Assembly: GCA_905178155.1 (NCBI GenBank)
Contig: CAJINV010000002.1
Coordinates: forward strand, 2,440,162 to 2,504,161
Direction of reading: 5' to 3'
Origin: Amoebophrya sp. A120
Taxonomy: Eukaryota > Sar > Dinophyceae > Syndiniales > Amoebophryaceae
DNA length: 64,000 nucleotides
The translations under genes and the position numbers were made by a program. The stretch's first letter is position 1, and the number at the start of each line of letters is the position of its first letter. The notes below the pieces were generated by a model. The model did no database searches. It was not told where the DNA came from and worked only from the letters and a program-made list of their open reading frames with translations. Below are positions 42,819 to 55,352 of the stretch, in pieces.

Positions 42819-45800
42819 CTAGGCCGGCGATTGCGGCTGTTGCTGCTGCGTTGGTTGCTGCGGAAGTTGTGGCTGCATTTGCTGCTGCTGCACTTGAGCT
42901 GCTTGCGCTGCTGGAGCCACTGGAGCTGCTTGTGCTGCTGGAGCCACTGGAGGTGCTTGTGCTGCAGGAGCTCCTGCAGCTGCTTGTGCTGTTGGAGATT
43001 CTGGAGCTGCTTGTGCTGTTGAAGCTCCTGAAGCTGCTTGTGCTGTTGGAGCTCCCGGAGCTGCGGAAGATGCCTGTTGCGCTGGAGCTCCTGCAGCTAC
43101 TGGAGTTACCGGAGCAACCGGAGCTCCTGGAGCTACTGGTGCTGCTGCTCCCGTTCCTTGATCTTGTTCTCCCATTGCTTCGCTAACTTTTTGTGCCGCA
43201 GCAATGCCGTTCACGAGTGGCCCCACAGGAGTAAGGCCGACCACCGCCGATAGAGCTGGATCGCTTTGTACTGCCGCTGCCGCTTTTCCTAGACCGTTCG
43301 CTGCCTCTGTGACTGTCAGTGCAGGCTTTCCACCACTTTTTTCCCCCGCCAATTCTCGTCCAAATTCCAGCACCGAGCGGGCGCCGCCCCGCTCACCGTT
43401 TCCATCTATCTTCTCTGCTCGACGCCTCCCTCCGTCACCCTCTTTTTTTCCCTCATCCGCCGCACGGACGATCTTCTCCCCTGAAATAGTTTCCATGTAA
43501 GAAGACGAAGAACTGCTCCTGGTGGAGGATACATCCTGCGAGCTGAAACCACCAGCACTCTCCTGTCCCCCAACCCGCTCCTGACCGGCCAGCCGCCGAT
43601 CGCCGGACCTCGTCTGCAATTCACTCAGCTTGCGTTCTTCCAATGTAGAAATGCTTCTCCCGTCAGCACTTCTTTTTCCGTATTCTGCGCCCGCGCTTTC
43701 TCCCGATACTCGTTCGATTGGTGTTGCCGGTCGTGCTGGTGCGGCTTCGTTGGAGGTGGGAGTCGGAGAAGAAGCAGTCGTTTGGGCGAAGGAAATGGAA
43801 GGCCCTTCTTGATTTTTGTGGGCTTTCAGATCCCGCTGAACCCTGTGCACCTGGTCTTGAAGCTTATCCACATCAGTCTGCAGCGCCTCCTGATTTAGTC
43901 CCTGCTTGTGCACTTCTGACGCCACTTGAAATTGCTTCTGCTGCATTTGCCGCATTTTCTCCGCCTGATCTGAACCTTCATTTGGTGGTGGTGGTCCCGC
44001 CGCTTGTTGCTGCGATACCCCTCGCGGCGCTACAGGTTGCTTCGGCGTCGCTGCCGATGTGGCCGGCGCACCTGCAGCCGGTGTCGGTGGCGCAGCTGCA
44101 GCCGGTGTCGGTGGCGCAGCTGCAGCCGTTGCTGGTGGCGGAACTGCAGCCGATGCCGGTGGCGCAGCTGCAGCCGGTGCCGGTGGAACCGCCGTGGCAG
44201 GCTGTGGTAGTGCTGCATGCTGCGGCATCTGTGGTGCCACTTGCGGTCCTGAGTGCGCGGCTGCTGCTGCTGCACCTTGTTGGAGCTGCTGCTGGTGCTG
44301 CGGCGCCGGCGGCTGAGAATTTGCCCGCGGCGCGGCCCCGGCCGCCCCCGGGGGCGCTGCACTTGCAATGGGGATGGGTCCGGCAGGATTCCCCTGAGGT
44401 TGCTGTTGTGCCAGCTGTTGCGCCTGCTGTGCCTCTTGCAGTTGCTTTTGCTGCAGCCACAACCCTTGACTCGCTGATGTCACCTTCTCTTTCCCAACTT
44501 CTACCATCGAACCACTGCCCCCCTCGACTTTTCCATCCTCCTCGCCAACTTGACCACCACCTCTTCCACCAGCCCCAGATTCTCCCTTTTCCGAGCCTGC
44601 CATTCTTTCCCCCGAAATCGTCTCCATGTAAGACGAACCAGCCGACGATCCACTGCTCCCAGACAATCGCGAGTCCAACCGTTGATCCTCCCTTCCCCCA
44701 TCCACCTCCCGGCCGACCGGAATCCGATCCTGCCCCGGTGGCGGCAAGGGAACTTGAGCTTCTTTCTGTCCGCCAATGTAAAAATTCTTCTCCAGGTTCT
44801 TCTTCTCCTCGTTCTGCTCTCCCGCCTGCAAAGTCGACGCGGCGGCGGCGGCGGCGGAATTGCCCGTACTGGTGGAACCGATGTTTTCAGAGGGGGGCAT
44901 TTGTTCAGGAAGCTGAGGGCTGGGAGGTTCTGAACCGCTGCGAGCTTCTTGAACAGCCGCAGCTTCTTCTTCGGTCGCGGACGGTTTGTTCTGATCGACT
45001 TTCAATGCGGTTTTCTCCTCCTTTTCCTCCGCCTTTATTTTCGTGGAGGTTTCACTTGCTTCGTGAACCTCCTTCTTGGTCTCAGTTCTTCCAAGTTGCA
45101 CACTACTGCTCTTGCTTTCCTCCACTGACAGTTGTGCATTTCCAGTTTTTCCGTTTTCCAATCCCGGGTTTTGCACAACATCCTCCTGCGCGCCATCAGA
45201 CTTCACCTTTCGCCGCTCGGCTTCCAATTTTTCGAGCATGCTGGCGCTCAACGTCGATTCGGTATCACGATGGAAAATGGATTCCCTTCCGCAGGTGTCC
45301 TCGTCATTTTTGGTCATGCGTCAGTCGTGATACAACAGGAGGACCCGAAGTTGAAAAAGCATCACTTCAGTTTCAGACCCAGAAAGATGTGATAGATCTT
45401 CACAACTTCATCTCGTCATGCATACCACTGCTACCTAGGACATACAGCATCAGAAACAGCAACAGGTTTTGAATTTCCGCATGACAAACGATGACAACTT
45501 CAAAAGGGAATATGGAAATTAAATTCTACATTCCATACTCTTCCTCATCGACCGCGAAGTTGGGACCACTTGCCGAATCACTCGCCCTCCCAACTGCACC
45601 AACCGCTCCCGAACGAGAAGAAGCACCAGCGGTAGCGGAAAAATCAGAGCCATTTTCCATCGCAGAACCCCCGATTCCGCCCAACCCCGTACTCGTTCCG
45701 GCCGCCGGGGCACCATTTTCAACAGTTGTAACGCCAGTTCGACGCGATTTCGACTTTTCCCCCTTCTCAAACTCTTCCGGGGCGAGAAAATCGGTGTTTT

Positions 45801-48132
45801 TGTCGTGGGAATGATGTTCTTGCAGCTCCTTCGCCCGATGAGCGTGTGACTGTGAGATGGCTCCACGACCTTTGTCCAACGCTTTCCCGATCTCCATCAC
45901 AGTTGAAGGATCGTCGTTTTCCTGCTTTCGACTTCCGCTACCGAGCTCAGTAGAAGTCTTCAGCGGTTCTCTCTCCTGCACAAAATCGTACTCTGGTTCG
46001 ATGCTGCTGTCGGGGTGTTGCGGAGAGCTGGTTTTCAAAGCCGCAGGCTCAACATTCGCTTGTGGAGCGGCGGGAGGAGGAGGAACAGCAGGAGTGCCAG
46101 CAGTTGCCGAACCGTTTTCCTCCTCTCCCATGTCCGGTAAGATTTCCGGCCGACCTCGCCCATGTCCGTGTCCTGGCCGTTCGTGCAGCTCTTTCTCCGA
46201 AAACGACGACCCACCGATCTGAGTTACCGACAAATCTCCTTCGGGGTTGTTTCCCGTCTTCTGCTTCACCGCGGGACTATGATGTTGTTCTTGCAACATC
46301 GAGGCTCTGTCCCCACTTCCATCATTCGTGAGTCTTCGTCCGCCAAACGTGTCGTCATTCCCCGCGATGGTTGGCGGAGGGGGCGCGGTCACAGGGAAGC
46401 CGGCGTCTTGCAGCTGCTCGTCACTTGTTTTCGAAGATTCTTGCCCAGCAGCTTCTTCCACTGGTACTTTCCCGCCAGAACGGCTTTCCCCGACCGTTTC
46501 CTGCGCCCCAGAATTCTTCTTGTTCTTCTTCTGGTAATTCCGCTTCCGGCGCTGCTGCCGCTGCACACGGGCCGTTTTGCGCTCCTTGGTCTGCAACACG
46601 GATTGATCCCCGCTTTTCGAAAGAGCGGGTTGAGAACCATCATCTGAACCAGCTGCTGTTCCCGTCTTTTTCTTCTTTTTCTTTTTGTTCTTGCCCGGCT
46701 TGGCGGCGGTTTTTCCACCTTCCGTGACCTCAGCAGCAGCTGCGGGGGCAGTGGCAGCTCCACCAGTAGTTTTTCCAGCCGCTTCGGAACTGGTCGCTGC
46801 TGTTGCCCCATCAACACCGGCGTTGCTAGTACTTCCAGCTGCAGAACCCTTCTTCTTCTTCCCCTTTTTCGCGGTCCCCTTCGAATTTTCCTTCTCCTTC
46901 GCCAGCCACTTCTGCGGGAACAGTTCTCGGTCCAGCGCCTCCTCGTCCCCGAAATAGGTCCCGTAGTTGTCCCGTGTGGACCCGAAGTTTTCGAACGACT
47001 CCCGGATGATCCCGTGGTCCATTAAAAAGTTCCGGAATTTGTGGCGCAGCGGTCCCATGATCTTCACCTTCCACAATCTCGACTGCGACGCACCCGCCAG
47101 AAGCACCAACGCCACGATGAAAGAGCTGAAGACGAGGCCGCACCCACGGAAAATGGCGAGAAAAGCGTGGCAGCACCGCTGGTGTCGCTTGGCATTGTTC
47201 GCTTTGTTCTCCTTACTCAGCATTGGGGTGTGCGGGGTCGGGATTTGCGCAAATTGCTTCATCCGGGTGGGGGGGCGATCGGAGGGGTGAGGACCAGGAC
47301 CGGCTCTAGCCATAGTGTCTTCGTGGAAATTGTTCACGTCGTTCCCGTCCCGCATACCACGTTCATGTCCATGTGCGACGCCGCGTTTCGGCGGCGGGGG
47401 TGGGAGTGGTGGGGAGAGTACTCCTTGACCAGCGGCAGGAGGACGACTTGTTCCAGCACCAGCAAGTGAAGATGAAAAGCCATGAGTTGTTCCGTCGCCT
47501 ACAATTCCACCACGACCTTGCTGCTGGTTCAACACCATCCTCTCGTCGTCGTCATCATACCCGTAGTTGTACTGCTGCCCCGCCCGCGGCCCGGGCGACG
47601 TCGTTGACGCCTGATGGTTCTTCGTCCCCCTCTCCCCAACCGACACCCGGCGGTAGATCTGACTGCTCGCTGGTGGGGGCGGAGGCATGGGAGAAGAGGA
47701 AGACGCGGTGTTGCTGGGTACCGATTGTTGTTGCGCACCGGGAAACTCGGACGAAGGCCCTGAAGTTGAACAATGCACCACACGCAGCATGGGGTTGCGA
47801 CCGGAACGTCCTGCAGGCAGTTTCCCGAGCATGTCTTGAGGATGGTTGTTCATGTGTGCATGTTGCTCTACATCCTCGTCGTAGCCGGGTATGGTAGTTT
47901 CATCCGCAACTTCAACGTCGTCGTAGGGAAAATGCTGATCCGCGTCTTGCTCGTCGGAAAGGTGGTGCAAATCGCCATAGTTGTAATCCTCCACCGACTT
48001 CGACGCCATGTTCTCCAATGGCATGTCACCGGACCGATCCCCCTCCTCCGCCGGTTTATTCCCCCTACCACTTCTGCTTCCTTCGCCGCGCATGGCGTCG
48101 CGCACCGTGTCGAAATGCGAAGATGAGTTCAT
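42819..48132 (-). CDS. disordered single-pass membrane protein with AGASQS motif (one gene or two)
   Basis: Two long open frames on the minus strand, 48132-45526 and 45317-42819, are separated by 208 bp. Removing 45300-45537 joins them in frame (FAVDEEE-DTCGRES), predicting about 1690 residues. No clear inverted termini flank that interval, so two tandem genes remain possible. The first part is acidic/Pro-rich with one hydrophobic helix (GLVFSSFIVALVLLAGASQS) near residue 350, then Lys-rich tracts. The second part is Ala/Pro/Gln-rich and repeats SYMETISGE twice. It also carries a short charged coil (EALQTDVDKLQDQVHRVQRD) and ends in Ala-Pro-Gln repeats. The helix-AGASQS junction recurs in the genes at 55.3 and 59.6 kb. 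Function unknown. Confidence 0.65.
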
Positions 48133-51100
48133 AACTTCTTGGGCGAGATGAGCCGTGTTTTACACTCAGGTCGGCGCCAACTCCGTGGAGGAAAACAAGT
48201 AGTCGGCAAAAATCAGTGGCGGCTTGTTGGATGAAGAGAAGTTGTAGCTGCTCTTTGGTTTGGCTTGGGTGGGTGCAAACCGAAAGAAACTTCTACACGA
48301 ACTTTATTTCTGAATTGAAATTTTTTCTCAAAGTGGGGACTTGATGATGATTTTTTCTAAACTGACATCTTTACACAGGGGGAAAAATACTGCTTTTTGC
48401 TTAGTACAGGAGGAAATGCAGCTGTCGAAAAAGAGTTTTGATGTTTCTAGCGTTAAGCATAATCATAATGTACAGGGACGTGGTCGAAATAAAATTTACT
48501 AACTTGCTAGAACCCAACTACTTACACCACACGCGAGGGGCGCCTAAACTTCTCGTCGGAAAGGCTTCTCGCCAGGGTTGGAGCAGTGGTTTTAGTTTCA
48601 CATTGAGAATTAGCATTAGGGGCTTTTATCTTACACGACACTTTTTTCATGGAGAATACGGGAGTTTCTGAGGCTGAGAGCCCGAGCAAAAACACCTGTT
48701 GAAAGAGAGAGGGTTGTGTAAGTAGTAAAGAAAAGGGAAAACCATGCAACTGATCACACCCTCTTGCAAATCACGACAAGATGGCGGCAAAAAGAACCGA
48801 CAAGAGCACGACTACGTCAAAGAACGCATCGCGTACGAGCAAGTAGTGTGCTAGTTGTACGAGACGTGGTTTTAATTCAGGACGCGTACGAAAGAAGATT
48901 TTCCGATAGTTCGTTTCATTCGTCTTCCGAAAAGATTTTGTGCGGGCAATATCCTCTGAGCTGCTGGACGAACGACTGTTCCGTGTACGAGGCAAAACCG
49001 ATTTTCACTTTTCACGGTTCGTTTCACTTGACCAGTACAACGCCAGAACGAAAGCAGGGAAAGGCACGACCGAAGGTGCGGAGTACAGGTGCTGCTCGTA
49101 CTACTAGTAGAGACCTAGCAATGAATACAATCATCAAGACCGAAACCATGCGAGCACAGAGTATGCCTTGGTCTCATAATTTACCGAGAATGGAAACAAG
49201 AGAATCTTTTGCGCAGGAAAAGATGGACGTGCTATCACAACAAAATCTACGTTCTGGCCCGAAATTAGAAGGGCGTCCGCAAGATGGAAAACCAGTGAAG
49301 AAGCCAGCTCCAAACTCAACAGCACTGCTGGTCCCGGACGGATTCGGCCGAGCAAGAGGTGAGGCTTGGTACTGCCACCATGCAGTAGCTTCGATGCTGA
49401 AGGCAAAAAAGTTGCCCCGCAACCCCCACTCGGCGCTCGGCTCTGTTCTTTGGTTTTTTTTTTTTAACTTTTTCCTTTTTTTTGGTGCAATTTATAATTC
49501 TCGGCTTTTGTTTTTCAAGTGCAGTGCCTCTCCCTTATCCGTGTTCCACTGTTGAGCTCCGAAAGAATGTGCGAAAAGAAGAACGGATGTACTGCTACTG
49601 AGCTGCTGGCTGTGAAAATTTGCGAAAGGAAATTAGGTGTGTGAAGATACTTCTTCGTGGACGCACAGCACAGTGACAATACAGATCTACTCTGAGTTTC
49701 GGTTTTCAAAAAAAAAGGAAAGCACTGCACATGTAGTGTAAATGCTGATAGTTTTAGTGCGTAATTAATTGTAGAAGTACAAAGTTTTTAATTATATGTG
49801 ATCACCCTCCTCGTACTACAATGATTTTCTTTGCGACAGTACAAATTTCAAACACGTACGTCAAGGATACTAGCTCGCCGATTCATCTTCGTATTTCCCA
49901 TGCTTGGTTGTACCGCTACAGCCCCACTGCCGAGAGCTACGTGTGTATGCGCCGCCTTAGCAATAGAACTACTCATAGTGGAAGAAGTGGGCCAAACATT
50001 ATTGATGCTCGGAAGACCTCTGGCAGCTAGCTTCCAGGCTGGTGTACTATCGTGGTTCTTCTTGCACGAAATTTTCGAGGAGTGTGACCACAGTAGTGAG
50101 ACAAAATAGGGGTGAGACTGATAACAACTACGGGAAAAGTACGCTTCATCTTTACAGAGAGAACAGGGGTCGCGAAAAGATAAGCCTGGCGTCAACAGTG
50201 AGGATGCAGAATCAATTGTAAAACTGTAATTGGGGTCTTCAAAATGAAATTGCGAAAAAATGGCACGTCAACAATGCCAAAATGCAAGGGGCCGAAAATG
50301 CGTACAACTCAACCTCAACGATAATCTGGAGAAAGAGTAAAACAATTTGACAGATAGTATGAATATGCGTAGCTGTAAAAAAGTAAAAGAAAACAAAGAA
50401 ACACAAAATTGCGATACAAGAAAGTGGTTCTACTATAAATTTTGATTTTGTACGACTACAACCCGATCAAGAAGGAAGATTGCCGATAGCACTCGACAGT
50501 CATTGTAGAAATCACTGTGAATGTAGCTGTTGGAAAGTGTTCTGCAGGCGCCGAAAGAACTTGACGAGCCCTTCGGGCGCCCACACTTGAAAGCGACTCA
50601 GCTAAGTAAACTCCTACGGAAACGAAATTCTGAATGTGTGTGAGGCGAAACGACACAAACAAAAAATGAACAAATGCGAAATCCGCATTCATACTTCTTC
50701 CGTTTGTGAGAAAATCAGACAACGACATCTTTTTGTCGAAGTACGGTAAGCAAAGCCACTCGCCGCAGCGTGAGACTTCATCCTCGAAAGGAGAGAGCAG
50801 CAACAGATAGTAAACGAAGTAGAAGCATGTTCAGAATGGTAGATACATAAAACCTCGGAAAGAGGGTTTTCTCCCATGGCAGCTGGAGAAAACCTTTGAA
50901 AGAATGGGCGACGACCCACATCTCTGTGGCGCGTACATGCCTCCCTACAAACATGCAGAGTGGACGGACGGCCAGCAGTGAAGGCAGGAGCTGTCGCTAG
51001 ACAGTTCGGGCCATACGGCTTTGTGCAAATCGTGGTGAAAACGTCGATTTTTTCTCTTTTGGTGACATGGCTTCCGCACGCGCGTCTACAGCCTGGATCG

Positions 51101-51650
51101 TCTGCGTTGTCGCTTGGGTGGAGGGAGGTCGCCCGGCGCCCGCTTCTCGATCTTGGGCTTCGCCTTACGCGGAGCGGCATCTGTAAATATTTGTCAGAAA
51201 CAACACTGCTGCATCTGGTACTTATCAGAGTAGAGCGAAAAGCGCTCATTAAGACAGCCACCACATCAGCAACGGCGTTCAGACCAGGTCAGCAGCGTGC
51301 CGCCTGGTCAGCCTGCTCCGACTAGCATTCGAGAAGCAACTCAGCGCAAGCTCTCTCGAACTCGGGCGGAAACGCAAGACCCTAGGTTCCGGGTATCGAG
51401 AGAAGCTACGATGAATTCGAAGCCCGGTAGCCCAGACGCAACTGAACTTCCGGGAAAACCGAAATTTTGTCCAGGTTGCCCAACCACCTTTTCCCTAGAC
51501 CCTCAAAGCAACCCGGAAACCCGTTTGCCGATTTCTACGGTGCCTTTCCTTTGCCAAACCCAAACCCGCAACGCACAGTCCTTCTGCAGTCGACCACTGC
51601 ACGAACCGCGACGCCTTTTCGCGGCAGCGGGCTAAGCCGCTGAGCAGCCT
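48133..51650. other. long spacer with weak coding signals
   Basis: A 263-codon plus-strand frame (48764-49555; in-frame ATG near 49121, MNTIIKTETMRAQSMPWS) and a plus-strand frame 51297-51635 have no recognised domain. On the minus strand near 51185-51090 a frame after an acceptor-like TTTACAG reads AAPRKAKPKIEKRAPGDLPP, then a basic tail and a stop, and might be a terminal exon. The remainder shows nothing I can support. Confidence 0.3.
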
Positions 51651-54600
51651 TCAGCCGTGAAACTTCGAAGGGATCGGGCCATCACGAAACTCCTCCCTCG
51701 TTGTTTTGGGAACACATTTTCCTGAATCGGCACAACGGGCCAGCGCAGGGCGACACAAGCAGCGCTGAAGATAACAAAAAGACCTCTCTATACCGAACTT
51801 CTCCTTCGCAGCCTTCGCGGCATGCTCCACATCTCCCCCCGCGTTCTCCGCGGCGTCGACCTCTTCCCGGACAAACCGCTTTCTTTCAGCTGCAAGTTTT
51901 CGAGCCTCGACCTCTTTCTCGATAGCGGCCGGGTCCACTTCCTTCTTGGCGGGATCTTGCCTTTGTATTTCTACTGCAATGTCTGCAGCGAGTCCCTTCA
52001 CCTCAAAGTCCTCCAGGTCGGCAAGCCCTCTGCCGTCGTCTTTTTGCCCCGCTTTTTTGGCCGCTTCGTCAATACCCTTCGCAGCTCGTTCTTCCTTCCG
52101 AGCCCGCTTCGCAGCTCGCTGGGCCTGTTCTTCTGGGGTGACGGGGCCGTCAACATCCGCTGCTTCATCACTGTCCTCGTCATCACCGTCGAAGGCATCC
52201 AAAATGTGGTCCGTGAGCTTTGGGACGAGATGTTCTGCAGCTGCACCAACGAGAGCGGGCCCGACAACTGCACCAATGGCCGCAAGTGCTGGAAATGGCT
52301 CATATGACCCCTAAAACATTCCGCTCTGAGCCTGTGCCCTATTCGGTCTTTCTCTTTGCGTGGTTGTATTATGATATCACATTGAAAAACAAAGCTCTGA
52401 CGTCGGGCTCGGGTCAATGCAAACGAAGAAATCACGTGATATAACAGCTGGAGCCGCCGCGAACAGCTGCGTCCATCGAGGCCAAATTAAAAATGGACCA
52501 AGCTCTACTGTACTTGACAAAAAACACTCCAGGTCTAGCCACCGTCGTTGGATGCAGAAGACAAACTTTGTATAAGCTACTTTCCTGCAGAGTCTTCGTC
52601 TTTTCACGCACAGACATTTTTCCTAACTTCACGAGTCGACAAATTGCTTTCGCAAAAGTACGAATCCAGCAGCACCGACGAATCGCCAATGCGAAAGTAG
52701 AATGTGAGGTTGTTTTTCTTGTTTTTATTTTCTCTATGCTCCTATTACCACTGCACAAGCTGAGAGGGAGGACGAGTAGTGCTTTCTTCCAGTAACTTCA
52801 TCTTCTCTTCCAAAAACGCGTTGTCCTTGGCCGTGGCCGCCGCTCCCGTGGTCGTCGCAACCAGCTATGGAACCAAAACCATTTCCCTGGCACTGCAGCT
52901 TTCCACAAAAAACACGATTGACATGTAAATTTGAAAGGGTGAGGGACACCAGTTGCCAATGTCATGATCCTGACAAGCACATCGAATCGTAGGACACACC
53001 ATGCATCTGCGAGAAATTTTCCTTGATTTGATGGCATCAGCAGGTTTTATCCAACTGCGCCTGCGGCTGATACAAATACGCCGCATCATCGAGGACCAAT
53101 TATACACCGCCTTGCCCGCCCGGCAACACTAGGCTCAACGATTTTACATGTAAAACCGGCGTTCCGGTAGTCCAAGGGACCACGAAGTCGGCTTTTCTAC
53201 ATCGCAGAATCTAAAATTGGAAAGAGCAGGAAATCCGGTGAAAAGGTTTCAATCCTCGTAACTCGCCGTCAGCGGATTTGTCGGTCACGTCGTCCAGAGG
53301 TATCAAGAGGAAAAAACCGCACAAATGCCGCCAGGAGTCCATTGATTTCCGTTCGTGCTGTCGTTGGCTTTTTGAGGTGTGCGCGATAAAATTGAAAAAC
53401 CGAACAACACATGAAAAATTAATACACACATACTGCACTATCTCTATCTTCATGCAAAGACTCGGTCTTGATCACGACAGCAAAAGATCCTTTCCTGCGT
53501 TGTTGCCTTGCCTTCTACATCCGACCACCGCGGAGGTGACACGAGAACAACAATACCTACGACGTGTACGTCGTTCACCCGCTCTCGACCTGAAGCTCGC
53601 ATAAAAATCGTTTCTGTTTCAAGCCGGGATCGGCGAAAACACCGAAGATGCAACGACTTCCACGAGGACCAGTCAATGGGGGCGGGCATAAGTTTTAGCA
53701 CTACAGCTGTAGTCTTTCCCATATCAACCGCGGCGGGTTCTTGCTCGTGAGCAGCAGCAAGGGGCGCGGCCGTCTTGGTCGTGGAGGGGACGGTTTCGGT
53801 GAAGGAGGACACTTTCTTGTTCTTGTTGGCGTGGTAATCGCTCGCAGCTGTATATTTTTTTTCTTGAAACATAGAGGTCACGACTTGATGAAAGCAGTGA
53901 TTTCCTTCCCTGGCGAAGGCACATCGCTATGATAGGCACATAAGTACTTTGCCGGGCTCTCAGTCCGGAATATTCCTCTCGGGCAGAAGCAAAGCCTAAC
54001 GGTATGCGAGGAATTGTCTTCACGTACACTGTATCGAAGACGGCGCTAGACCTAGAAACGTAAGAAAAGCAAGATATGTACCTTGCGCACCCACTGCCCC
54101 CATGAGGGCCGCGTTCGGATTGTTCGCGGCCCATTGGTCGGCCTTTTTCTGAGCCACTTGGCGAAGCACTTCCCCCCCAATTTGTTGACCGGTCTTCAAG
54201 GCCCCCTGCAGTGCAGGAATGATCGAACGAAACACTTCCTTACTTGCTCGCATGCGTTGATGATATTGACACTTTTCCTTCAACAAGGAACTTTTCATCT
54301 ACTTGCCCTACATCTAAAAGAACTGGCGCGCAGCAAAGCTGTGCCTTTTTAACTTACACCGGCGCAACATAAATTCGACGCACCTCTTTAATTTAACTAC
54401 ATCGCTCTGTCGGCAATTTTCAACAGGCATAAACAATGCGTCCCAGCATGCGAAGCAGAGCAAAGAGTTCCTCATCATAACCATCGCCCCGTTGTTACCT
54501 CCACCTTGTTGTGGCGCTTCGCTTTGTTGGGCGGCGGAGGCTTTGCCGCTTTCCTTGCCCTTGCCGACGGCGTTCGCTTCGGCTTCTTTTTTGTCCGCTT

Positions 54601-54679
54601 CCCCCTCCGCAGTTTCCAGAAACCCGTCCGCGGCGTTCACCGGGAAGTATGCAGTGGAAAGACCGGCCACAGAAATCAT
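51651..54679 (-). CDS. Ala-rich protein with charged coil, multi-exon, unrecognised
   Basis: A gene model from ATG 54679 (MISVAGLSTAYFPVNAADGF) to the stop at 51651. Reasonably supported pieces: 54679-54480; about 54240-54085 (IIPALQGALKTGQQIGGEVL ... GAVGAQ|GTACAT); about 53850-53700 (AASDYHANKNKKVSSFTETV); about 52860-52750 (ATAKDNAFLEEKMKLLEES); 52308-51807; and 51725-51651. The largest exon starts SYEPFPALAAIGAVVGPALV, a glycine-zipper-like hydrophobic helix. It continues KLTDHILDAFDGDDEDSDEA and a long Lys/Glu/Ala coil. The tail is KCVPKTTREEFRDGPIPSKF. Exon edges between 53700 and 52900 are unresolved. The helix plus LDAFDGD arrangement resembles ILIDRAIDALFGD in the gene at 59.6 kb. 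Confidence 0.5.
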
Positions 54680-55352
54680 TCCCCCATCTTTTCCTCTTTG
54701 TACCCATCGATTTGTCATGCTAAACAGGAGTACGACACGCCTTGTGTCATGCTGTTCACGGTGACTACATGACAGACATCAACAACGTTGTAAATCCGCC
54801 TCTATGCCTCTCTGTCGTAGGAGGCTCGGAGGACAAGCCACGCATTCCAACACGTGAAGCTGGCGTATCAGAATCACAACTGTTCATAGCAATGTTCACA
54901 AAAGAGGAAGAAGGAACCCACGACGTACAGCTTTTCCAAATTCATATCTTCCCCGGCACCGCACCCGCGCCGTCGTTTGCAGCCGGCTGGCGTATAGAAC
55001 TGGAAAATTTTCATCTCGCAGTAACAACTCAAAATGTACCCGACGGAGCAAACTTCAGATCCGGAACACTACCAGGCTGCTTTCATCTCAATGCAATGAA
55101 TCACTTATTGCACAATTTCAATGCAAGGAGAAGGAGCCACGCATGCCAAATTCGAGTATAGATGAAGAAAAATTTTCCACATTCCGTAAGTTCCACCGCA
55201 TTGTCGGTCGGAGCGCTTATATCGAGTTGAAAACTGCCTTGACTATACAGCATCAGATTTTTTTCCTTCTAGTTTGCCATGCATTCTCCACCGGGAAAGA
55301 AGCACAGACGCGTCGCCTTGCTCATGCGACGTGCCGCGCCTGCACATAGGGC
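54680..55352. other. intergenic or unresolved exons
   Basis: Open frames occur on both strands, including a 139-codon plus-strand frame, but none shows a domain. The introner-type motif tttgtcatgct occurs near 54712-54755, so an upstream intron of the neighbouring minus-strand gene cannot be excluded. Confidence 0.3.

Noticed and set aside
43718-45472. 584-codon plus-strand frame
   Set aside because: It is antisense to the low-complexity membrane-protein ORF and is explained as its GC-rich shadow.
54742-55161. 139-codon plus-strand frame
   Set aside because: No domain, and it overlaps introner-like motifs near its start. It is not distinguishable from chance.
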